26,748 nt of DNA, from positions 1,535,404 to 1,562,151 of the forward strand of contig BJOX01000003.1 of NCBI GenBank assembly GCA_009731375.1, written 5' to 3'. Below are positions 19,129-26,748 of the stretch, one piece after another. Below the pieces are notes generated by a model. It saw only the letters and a program-made list of their open reading frames with translations, did not search any database and had not been told where the DNA came from. Each line of letters begins with the position of its first letter. The first letter of the stretch is position 1. The translations under genes and the position numbers were made by a program. Origin of the DNA: Paulinella micropora (Eukaryota; Cercozoa; Imbricatea; Euglyphida).

Positions 19129-22100
19129 CTGGAGGGGGAAGAAGAGAGGAAGGAGAAGACTGTGAAGTTTAACCCTAAAGTCACAGTGCTTTCTAATGCT
19201 GTTGTGCAGACTGGGCCAACGCTTCCTCTATGTGAAAACAAAGATGTGGGTACACAGAGACTGCAGCCCCAAGGTAGTCTCATACCCGTTCATACAGCAC
19301 GGTTACCAATGATAACTGATGCAAATAGGAAGGCGAGACTTGCGATGGAGGCGAGGAGGCCAATGGCAGACGTATCGCCTCGGCCAAGCAAACAACCACG
19401 AACAGACTCAATGTCTACGGTCGCGGCGGGTGGCGAGCAAAAAGACAATGTGTGTACTCAAGTACCACAAGACAATGTCGCTCAAATAGTAAACGCACCA
19501 GTACCGCAGAATAATAAAAATGTTAATGAGGTGAAGCAGGAGGAGAAGAAGGAGGAGTTGAAAAACTTAGAGACAAGACTCCAAAATTTGGAACGTAAAG
19601 TTCTTGTTCTCGCAGCCAATATACACAGGCCCGATGCTCTGTGTTATACGGAACTTTATTGTGAAACATTGAAGACAATATTAAAAGTTGGTAATGATAC
19701 GATGGCGAATATTAATATTGTCGGCCGGAAGTTTTTTAATCGATACCGGGACTGGGTGGACGGAAATATGAAAAAGTCAACGGGCACTCTCAAAGGAGTG
19801 AGCAGCCGGACGGATATCACGGGAATCATCACACTGACCTTTAAATTGAAATCCGCACGAGTATACCGTATGGACCTCTATGTCGTCCCCGGTTACCACG
19901 GGTCAATATTACTATCGTATGACCAATTGGCTACGATGGGGGCTGTGATTGATTGCGCCGCACGGCGAGTGATATATGGAGTAAAAAGAGGAGAAGAGAA
20001 CGATATTGATCCCTTCAACGCTACTGACTCTTATGAGGCTTATGAGCTGAGTCTAGCGACGGATCACAAAAAGATGGCCATCGCACATGAGGCACTTGAG
20101 GTGTACGTTCACCCCCATGTCGTAAGACCGGATGAACTGTCCTGGACCGACAATTGGGAATCCCAAGTGTGCACTGTCACAGTTCCGACATGCCATTGGG
20201 ACAAAAAGTCTATTGATGACTTAATCGAGAAGCGAAAGGAGGAGATTATATGTGTCGCACAAAGAAGCCCGTCGTTGGCGAGATTCGCGGAAGGAGTAGG
20301 AACAGATGTCCATATTACTAACGGATACTGTTTCCATGCGAAAGTAGGAGAAGAAAAAAGGGAGGCGTTTGTACCAAGGAGAACGGGGCGAATCCCGGAT
20401 ACTCCACCAGAAACTATTAAAAGTTTTATTACTGATTTCTGGGGTGACGAGCCCACGTGGCCGCGTTCACTGTCTGAAGTGAAGAAATGCTTACGGACTT
20501 TATTCGAAAATAATAAGCCGTATACTATTATCCTGCCATATAATGAGAAGGCGATATGGGCGCAGGAAATAAGGGACCGGCTTATTGATCATCCTATACC
20601 GGTACCCTCTCGCAAGCAACAGCTAGTGGTGGCTTGTCGTATGGGAACTCGTGAGCAGAGCAGTGCATACAAGCGGAAGCTCAGAGACCTCGACAAGTTG
20701 AAATTGATACCGCAAGCATTCACATGCTTTGATGGTTTTTACACCCGTAAAGCTCCTTTGCAATACGCGAGACTCATTGACATGCTGGTGGAGCTCGGTA
20801 AAGATGATGAGCCGGACACGGTCACGTATGAAAAGACGGGCCTAGATGATGTCTCGGAAGAGGACTTAGGCTTGGAGGAGGACAGAGAACCCCTCAAGCA
20901 GCATAAGCAGATGTCTGATGAAGATTTTCAAGAGGCGGCGCGGAAAATATTGGAAGAAGGAGTAGGCACGGAGAAGGAGAAGGAGCTTTTAAAAGCCAAA
21001 TTAGAGGCGAACAAGGAAATTTTTGACCCTCCACATGCAGGTGGTGTCAAGCCTGAAGATTTCACTGCGGTTATTTACAAAATACCGGGTGCGGAGCCGT
21101 CACCGGCACCACGAAGGGCGAATTTGAGTATACATGAGGCGAAGATAGCGGAGGAGCTAGCAAGACAGCTGCTCAATGAGGACTTTATTGAGAGATCAAC
21201 ATCCTCAATAGTCTCACAACCGAGAATAGTGCCGAAGCCAGGAGGAGAATGGCGCCTGACAGTTAACTATGCTCGTGTTAACAAGGTGCTGGAGGAAGAG
21301 AGAAATCCTCTCCCGACATTAGAAGAAGGAAGGAGAGTACTGCGGAATGCAAAATTCTATTCGGTCATTGACCTTAAGAATGGCTTCTGGCAGATACCAC
21401 TGGAGGAAAAGTCCAGATGGCTGACGGCGTTTGTGGTGGGTATGGAAATATACCAATGGAAAGTGCTTCCGATGGGCCTCAAGCAAGCCCCAGGACTTTT
21501 CCAGAAGGCGATGCAGAAGATGTTGAGCAGTCAGTACGATGATTTGTCTGACGGTGGCTTTATGAGAAGGCGGGGACAGAAGGCGGGAGAATATGCATTT
21601 TGCTATATCGATGACATTATCGTATACTCTAACACAATGGAGGAGCATATCGATCATTTGTCCGATATATTCAGGCGCATCGGAGCTTTTGGCCTGAAGT
21701 GCAATCTAAAGAAGTGTCAACTTGCCAAGACGAGTGTGACATACTTAGGGTACGAGATCTCCCATAATCGAGTCTCGATATCCAAAGAGAAGAGGGAGGA
21801 GATTATGAATCGACCGATACCGAAGAACCGCACTGAATTGCACTCATTCCTTGCGATGGCGCAATACTATAGCCAGTTTATACCCGATTGGGGTGCAACA
21901 CGGGCTAAAGTGGAGAAAATGATAGATTTTGGAGACTTTGAGAAGTGGGACGAAGAGGCTTTGCAAGCGTTTCATGCGCTCAAAGATCTCATTTACAAAG
22001 ACCCGAAAGACGGAGGACTGGTGTTAACGATGCCCGACTTTACGAAACAATTCGTAGTCGATACAGACGCATCTAAGTTTGCGATTGGGGCTGTATTACA

Positions 22101-24942
22101 ACAAGAGGATGAGGAGAAGAAATTACGCCCAATCATGTTTATTAGTAGGAAGTTGTGTGCGGCGGAGAGAAACTATTGCACAAGGCAAAGAGAGGCGTTG
22201 GCGGTAGTATGGGCCCTCAAGAGGCTCAGAGAGTATTTGTGGGGAGGACCTCAATTTACTGTCAGAACTGATCATCATAACCTGTTATGGTTGATGAATC
22301 ATGAACAGACGGGACGGCTGGCGCGGTGGCAAGCGTTCTTGTCTTGTTTCGATTTTACAATGGTCCATCTACCGGGAAAGCGAAATGTGGTCGCTGATAG
22401 CCTCTCTAGGCTAGAGTTTAACTCAGAAGTATCGGCGTTGGTGTCCACGGTGGAGATGGAAGACTTGTCCACTGACAAGGTGTATGAGGTCAGCCACATT
22501 GAGGCGATGGAGATGGCGAGTGGAGTCCGATATGACCGCACAGGTCTACGGTACAGTCCACAAGGCCCGGATCACGGGATATGTTGTGAGCTACATACCC
22601 AGGAGGACGCTGAGTGGTCCTATGAGGTATATGAGAATGCGAAGGCGAACATAAGAGAGGAAGAGGAGACGCAGGAAGTTTATGCGGAGCCTCCTCAAGA
22701 GCGGAGAAGTGACCTAGACGATGACCCGGAAAGAATCGGGGTACGGCTAGAAGATGGTACTATCCATATAGCCTCGCCTACCGCATGGAGGCAACAACAG
22801 GCTCAAGATCCGGAGTTTAAAGAACTGATACAGTTATATCAGAACCCGGATGAGCTACGGATGACGAAAGCGATCAAAGATCAGATGAAGGAGATGGGAT
22901 GGAGAGATGGTCTACTGTGGTACAAGGGCCTTCACGGTCGCTATGCGTCACAGCCGGACAAATGGACCCTTTGGGTACCGGAGAGTCTGAGACGATTTAT
23001 ATTTGTCGCAGCCCACAATTGCCCACTTTTGGCGCATCCGGGTCGACAACGAACTCATATGTTCGTAGCGAGGCGATTCTGGTGGAAGAAGATGAAGGAG
23101 GAGATAGATCAGGCGGTGGATGCATGCATCCCGTGCAAGATAAACAAAACACCACTGAAGGCAAATTTCGGCCTGATTGGCGAATTTCCTCTTCATGCGG
23201 GGATGTTTGAGTTTATACACATTGATCATGTGGGACCTTTCCCAGAATCGAAGGATGGTTACAAATACCTCCTTACGGCTATTGACAGAGCCACCAACTA
23301 TGTGTGGATCATCCCTGTCAAAGACGTTACCGGCAAGACGACGGCCGAGGCGCTGATCGATAGGATCATCTCACAGATCGGAGTACCAAGAAAGATATGT
23401 TCTGATCGAGGCTCGGACTTTAATAACGAGGTCATCGACAAACTATCTAAGTATTACGGGATGAAATGGCAATATGTTACTGCCTATAACCCGCGAGCAA
23501 ATGGGAAAATCGAGCGGGTACACAGACCCCTCAAAGCCTCGCTAAAGATGTATTGCACGAAGAAGGAGAATCAAAGAGCATGGGTCGAGGCAGCACCATC
23601 ATTTGCGTTTGCAATGAACTGTCTACCCTCTACGGCGTTAGGAGGCTCGAAGAGCTCAATCTCGCCATATCAGTTAGTATATGGGCGTGAGCCTGATATC
23701 CCGACTTCGCTCCTTCACCCAAAAGACACTTGGGCGGATGCGGATGAGTTGTTTGGGATGAGACTTAGAGTGAAGATGGAGGCGGAACAAATAGTCAGGG
23801 CGCATAGAGAGGCGGAGCGCCGAAAGACTGATGCTGAAGGGGTGCGACAAGCGCACTTGGATCAGATCAAGTTCCAGGTCGGGGATATTGTACTATTGTA
23901 CCATCCTCAAGTCCCGAAGGGAGTCAGCTCTAAGCTGTTCACTCACTGGAAAGGACCTTATCAGATTATGGAACAGACGGGACCTCTGAATTACAAGATC
24001 AGGGGTAGAGGGAAGGTGCAAATTGTGAATGTAAGAAGGCTGATTAAGTATGATCCCTTCTTACTGGAAGATGAATCCGTTGAGGAGGCGTTAAAACGGA
24101 TGAAGGATGATTTCAAAGAGGTGCCGCCCATCCACAAGGAGGCTGGCATAGACCAAGACGATGCTTATCGGGCACCGATAGCTGAGAAGGAGGAGAGTGA
24201 GGTGGACAGCAAGGAGAAGACTGACCGCATAAGCGCGGTGGGGACTCAGTCCAAGTCTCCGCGAGAGCATAGCGGAAAGAAGGAGAAGATCACAGAGGCG
24301 CAGCTAAGGAGAGCGCGGAATGATCTTATCAACGACCAACCGAGGAAGGCGATGAGGTCGATGAGATCAAAGGACGTCCACCAGGAGGAGGAGGGGACGG
24401 ACACTGACCCAAACGCGGGCAACGTTGAGATTGTCCATGAGCGATGGAAGGAAGGCGATGCGATAGCAACCATCGCATGGGTGAAAAATGTTTTCTATCT
24501 GATGAGACCAGCGGAACAACATGTCGCTGATGACACTCTCTCAGACTTATACTTGATGCGGGTCGTGGCGGTCCCACGACAGATGCGTGTCACACGGACA
24601 CTCAAAATATCATCAGCCGCAAAGATAGTACAACCGATACTCCAGTTCTGGAGAAGTATGGACCCGGTTGAGGATCCAAAGGCAAGACATTATCTGCCAG
24701 TATATAAAGACGCAAAAAGTCTCGAGACATGGGATGATACAATTACTCCCAGAGACAAGGATTACACTGCGTGGACCATTCAGACACTGCCAAGAGGAGT
24801 GCTTGATGTCCCTTTTGAATTATCGTTGGGCGGAATCCCTAATAAGATCTGGGACATTCTCGAACAGTCAAAGTTCGATCTGACTTTTGTTGGTGGTCCT
24901 CCACCAGGCAAAGAAATCCGCGCCAGACGACGAAGGCAGTGA
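19129..24942 (+). CDS. pol: Outer element Pol: protease, RT, RNase H, integrase, C-terminal extension
   Basis: Numbered from GTG at 19162 (11 in-frame codons precede it); 1926 residues, likely made as a Gag-Pol fusion. A basic, then coiled-coil-like segment (about 100-145) leads to a retropepsin-like region with DTMA at 179-182 and ILLSYDQL later, both departing from the usual D-S/T-G-A and ILG-type motifs. About 350 residues of unrecognised spacer follow. RT spans about 640-900: FYSVIDLKNGFWQIPL, LPMGLKQAPGLFQ, YIDD at 815-818, with a short insertion just before YIDD. RNase H begins at FVVDTDAS (964) and includes REALAVVWAL, RTDHHNL and VVADSLSR. Integrase has His and CIPC zinc ligands, then catalytic Asp 1355, Asp 1415 and Glu 1451 (DD35E), and the GPY module at 1598-1600. 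Some 285 further residues, conserved in the inner copy, end in a basic tail. Intact to TGA. It would copy the RNA into DNA and integrate it. Confidence 0.93.
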   Translation: MEGEEERKEKTVKFNPKVTVLSNAVVQTGPTLPLCENKDVGTQRLQPQGSLIPVHTARLPMITDANRKARLAMEARRPMADVSPRPSKQPRTDSMSTVAAGGEQKDNVCTQVPQDNVAQIVNAPVPQNNKNVNEVKQEEKKEELKNLETRLQNLERKVLVLAANIHRPDALCYTELYCETLKTILKVGNDTMANINIVGRKFFNRYRDWVDGNMKKSTGTLKGVSSRTDITGIITLTFKLKSARVYRMDLYVVPGYHGSILLSYDQLATMGAVIDCAARRVIYGVKRGEENDIDPFNATDSYEAYELSLATDHKKMAIAHEALEVYVHPHVVRPDELSWTDNWESQVCTVTVPTCHWDKKSIDDLIEKRKEEIICVAQRSPSLARFAEGVGTDVHITNGYCFHAKVGEEKREAFVPRRTGRIPDTPPETIKSFITDFWGDEPTWPRSLSEVKKCLRTLFENNKPYTIILPYNEKAIWAQEIRDRLIDHPIPVPSRKQQLVVACRMGTREQSSAYKRKLRDLDKLKLIPQAFTCFDGFYTRKAPLQYARLIDMLVELGKDDEPDTVTYEKTGLDDVSEEDLGLEEDREPLKQHKQMSDEDFQEAARKILEEGVGTEKEKELLKAKLEANKEIFDPPHAGGVKPEDFTAVIYKIPGAEPSPAPRRANLSIHEAKIAEELARQLLNEDFIERSTSSIVSQPRIVPKPGGEWRLTVNYARVNKVLEEERNPLPTLEEGRRVLRNAKFYSVIDLKNGFWQIPLEEKSRWLTAFVVGMEIYQWKVLPMGLKQAPGLFQKAMQKMLSSQYDDLSDGGFMRRRGQKAGEYAFCYIDDIIVYSNTMEEHIDHLSDIFRRIGAFGLKCNLKKCQLAKTSVTYLGYEISHNRVSISKEKREEIMNRPIPKNRTELHSFLAMAQYYSQFIPDWGATRAKVEKMIDFGDFEKWDEEALQAFHALKDLIYKDPKDGGLVLTMPDFTKQFVVDTDASKFAIGAVLQQEDEEKKLRPIMFISRKLCAAERNYCTRQREALAVVWALKRLREYLWGGPQFTVRTDHHNLLWLMNHEQTGRLARWQAFLSCFDFTMVHLPGKRNVVADSLSRLEFNSEVSALVSTVEMEDLSTDKVYEVSHIEAMEMASGVRYDRTGLRYSPQGPDHGICCELHTQEDAEWSYEVYENAKANIREEEETQEVYAEPPQERRSDLDDDPERIGVRLEDGTIHIASPTAWRQQQAQDPEFKELIQLYQNPDELRMTKAIKDQMKEMGWRDGLLWYKGLHGRYASQPDKWTLWVPESLRRFIFVAAHNCPLLAHPGRQRTHMFVARRFWWKKMKEEIDQAVDACIPCKINKTPLKANFGLIGEFPLHAGMFEFIHIDHVGPFPESKDGYKYLLTAIDRATNYVWIIPVKDVTGKTTAEALIDRIISQIGVPRKICSDRGSDFNNEVIDKLSKYYGMKWQYVTAYNPRANGKIERVHRPLKASLKMYCTKKENQRAWVEAAPSFAFAMNCLPSTALGGSKSSISPYQLVYGREPDIPTSLLHPKDTWADADELFGMRLRVKMEAEQIVRAHREAERRKTDAEGVRQAHLDQIKFQVGDIVLLYHPQVPKGVSSKLFTHWKGPYQIMEQTGPLNYKIRGRGKVQIVNVRRLIKYDPFLLEDESVEEALKRMKDDFKEVPPIHKEAGIDQDDAYRAPIAEKEESEVDSKEKTDRISAVGTQSKSPREHSGKKEKITEAQLRRARNDLINDQPRKAMRSMRSKDVHQEEEGTDTDPNAGNVEIVHERWKEGDAIATIAWVKNVFYLMRPAEQHVADDTLSDLYLMRVVAVPRQMRVTRTLKISSAAKIVQPILQFWRSMDPVEDPKARHYLPVYKDAKSLETWDDTITPRDKDYTAWTIQTLPRGVLDVPFELSLGGIPNKIWDILEQSKFDLTFVGGPPPGKEIRARRRRQ

Positions 24943-25130
24943 CAAAGAAACTATTTTTCTTTATGCGTCTCAAATAAACTGATTGATTGCCCACGGCGTA
25001 TCATGATTTGATCATGCATCATCAGTTATCAATATGAATATTAAAAAGACTCAGTGATATAACTTGGCATTCGATCGCAACATACGAGTGCGAAAGGTCG
25101 ATCGACGATGATACTACACCGTATACGGGG

Positions 25131-25151
25131 ATCGCTAGTGTATTGAGCGAT
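25131..25151 (+). other. Conserved 3' UTR hairpin (outer copy)
   Basis: ATCGCT, a 9-nt loop (AGTGTATTG), AGCGAT. Stem sequence and loop length match the inner copy while loop bases differ. CACC and GGTG nearby could extend the pairing with a bulge. Confidence 0.45.
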
Positions 25152-25430
25152 GGTGTTCCCGGGTATGACCCTTTCCAAGTCCTGGGATGATGTTCTCGAA
25201 AATGAAATGTTCTCTGAAACTTTCATTAAATTATTTTTTACGATAGATTATATACTGTCGTACCTGAGCACGGTCAATCTCTACTTGTGTCGGTATATCG
25301 CAGGGTCGGGTACATACACCTCGACTTCGGATATAGCTATTAGGACTGGCCCCCTAATACTATATCATAGGATATCCGCCTTATACAAGGGTATGTCATT
25401 AAAAAAGACAATGTACTTACGATCTCCCTG

Positions 25431-25432
<2 letters not shown>

Positions 25433-25479
<47 letters not shown>
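25433..25479. repeat. (AAT)n microsatellite within the outer 3' UTR
   Basis: Uninterrupted AAT/TAA repeats of about 47 bp, continuing into AAG-rich sequence; absent from the inner copy. Confidence 0.95.
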
Positions 25480-25767
25480 GAAGAAGGAGATCAAGGGGGA
25501 ATACAGCACCACGTTGCTTGTATTTTTTTTATTAATAGTACGTTTGTTCTTGACATACTGCTGAAAAAAAAAATTGAGGGGAAGGAGTTCAAAATTTACA
25601 AGAAAGGCTAGAGAATCCGCTTTGACGTGCCGTATGAGGATATATTTATCGTCTTTTAGCGTCTATCCGTGGGTCGATGCGCTGTGTGGCATGACTCCAT
25701 AGCGCATACTATTTGCAGAAAGAAATCAGAAGGTGTATGACGAAAATGCTATTTCCGTCATAAAATC

Positions 25768-25776
25768 GGGAGGGGG
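25768..25776 (+). promoter_or_regulatory. Outer element polypurine tract
   Basis: GGGAGGGGG followed by TAC abuts the 3' LTR, the expected plus-strand priming site. Confidence 0.85.
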
Positions 25777-25779
25777 TAC

Positions 25780-26016
25780 TGTAGGCATCACCCCCCGGAT
25801 AGCCGGTAAAAAGTACCTTTTCCTGGTGACAGGTGCACCAGCTTGTTTTTCAGTATCATTTGTCCGGATTGGACCTGATGCCATTTTATTCCTGGTCTGT
25901 TGCCGTTTTCCTTTTTGGCTTCACTGAGCTAATACAACGAGACATCATTCTCATTCTTGAGGACTGTGTTTGGTTGTATTACCGACCTTTTTCGAGCTAT
26001 CGTTGGGGGCATTACA
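25780..26016 (+). repeat. Outer element 3' LTR
   Basis: 237 bp from TGTAGGCATC to GGGGGCATTACA, with TG...CA ends. It matches 5900-6054 over its first 155 bp with three substitutions, and is related to but clearly diverged from the inner LTRs. Confidence 0.9.
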
Positions 26017-26542
26017 TTTTAATATTAATATATATATATATAATATTGTATATATCATATATATATACTGTATATAACGCAAACACTTTTAATAAGAAAA
26101 TATGTTTATTATGCTATAATTTTCATTAACTTTAAGAAAACACTAATTTCAATCATTGATTACGTAGAATTGTGATTATCAGAGTCACAATACTGACTAC
26201 ATTGAAGTGGGAAAAAATTCAACATACTTTGACCTTACCTTGCAAGCCTTTTGTCGTCAGCTTTGCAACGAGGGCTTCAGCATTGTCATATCACTATCAC
26301 TGCAATCGATGGAGAACGATGAGATCAAAGTTAGGTGGTTTTGCCCGCCCTTCCGAGAACGTCGTCACTAATATGGTGTATTAATACTTGCCGTATTGTG
26401 TTGCCAGTCGTGTTGCCTATTGTGTTGCACACTGTTACACATTCTGATTCCCTCCCAGTGTTAGCTATCAGATTTCCTCACTTTTCTGGCCGCTGGTGGC
26501 GGCTGGATTACAAAGCGAACGGACCTCCCCAATGGTGTATAC
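26017..26542. other. Right flank: AT repeats then sequence without a gene
   Basis: 26017-26080 is TA/AT repeat. From 26081 to 26542 the sequence is complex but shows only short open frames and no recognised RNA gene. TGTTGCC-like units recur near 26399-26430. Confidence 0.6.
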
Positions 26543-26594
<52 letters not shown>

Positions 26595-26606
26595 GGGAGA
26601 GAGAGG

Positions 26607-26666
<60 letters not shown>

Positions 26667-26748
26667 GGAGAGAGAGAGAGAGAGGGGGGGAAGGGGGGGG
26701 GGGGGGGGGGGGGGGGGGGGAGGGGGGTGGGGGGGGGGGGGGGGGCGG
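26543..26748. repeat. (GA)n tract and terminal poly-G
   Basis: (GA)n with G interruptions runs from 26543 to about 26684, then nearly pure G to the end. The contig probably stopped in low-complexity sequence. Confidence 0.95.

Larger units (their letters stand above)
24943..25767 (+). other. Outer element 3' UTR
   Basis: About 825 nt between the pol stop and the polypurine tract, homologous to the inner 3' UTR in blocks such as TCTCTACTTGTGTCGG (25279-25294). It contains an (AAT)n microsatellite at 25433-25479 that the inner copy lacks. Small open frames are not conserved. Confidence 0.78.
5900..26016 (+). mobile_element. Outer Ty3/gypsy-type LTR retrotransposon, interrupted by the inner element
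   Basis: Parts in order: 5' LTR (from 5900, entering a gap at 6055), inner element (6293-15814), leader (15833-16434), gag (16435-19128), in-frame UGA, pol with protease, RT, RNase H and integrase (19129-24942), 3' UTR, polypurine tract (25768-25776) and 3' LTR (25780-26016). Domain order RT-RNase H-integrase is that of Ty3/gypsy (Metaviridae). Without the inner copy it is about 10.6 kb, long for the group. Both ORFs are intact. The link between the 5900 LTR and the body at 15833 is inferred from LTR subfamily identity and gap arithmetic; the alternative is a solo LTR plus a 5'-truncated element. No clear target duplication is visible. Confidence 0.75.

Overview
The window is eukaryotic nuclear DNA. 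It has a spliced SET-domain gene with introns of about 160 bp, long stretches of microsatellite and homopolymer, and two members of one large Ty3/gypsy-type LTR retrotransposon family. The low-complexity texture and short introns suggest a protist. A chromerid or other alveolate is possible, but nothing here proves a lineage. The sequence starts in poly-C, ends in (GA)n and poly-G, and holds six N gaps.

Layout. 1-3230: microsatellites, a polypyrimidine tract and a cluster of a short repeat centred on CTTGCTTACTGTAAA; no convincing gene. 3231-4531: four-exon SET-domain gene. 4532-5890: AT-rich spacer, a 273-bp foldback element with 29-bp terminal inverted repeats, and (ATT)n tracts. 5900-26016: the two retrotransposons. 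26017-26748: AT repeats, about 0.45 kb without a gene, then (GA)n and poly-G.

I read the two retrotransposons as nested. The outer element is on the + strand: 5' LTR at 5900-6054 (cut by a gap), leader from 15833, gag 16435-19128, pol 19129-24942, 3' LTR 25780-26016. The inner element is on the - strand, from its 5' LTR (15568-15814) through gag 14803-12293 and pol 12292-7335 to its 3' LTR (6293-6539). It sits in the outer leader. The outer LTR and leader sequence that is missing (about 268 bp) is close to the summed length of the two flanking gaps (254 N). The inner LTRs differ at 3 of 247 positions and the outer LTRs at 3 of 155 readable positions.

The family has several unusual traits visible in both copies. 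Gag and pol are in the same frame and separated by a single UGA followed by C (UGACUG outer, UGACGG inner), and the peptide encoded after the stop is conserved; this points to stop-codon readthrough. Gag ends in a CCCH-type zinc finger plus an RGG-rich tail where a retroviral CCHC knuckle would be expected. The pol extends about 285 residues beyond the integrase GPY module. The outer copy, the only one readable there, has an aberrant protease motif (DTMA) and a spacer of about 350 residues before the RT. The outer ORFs are intact; the inner pol has an amber codon and a probable frameshift next to a gap.
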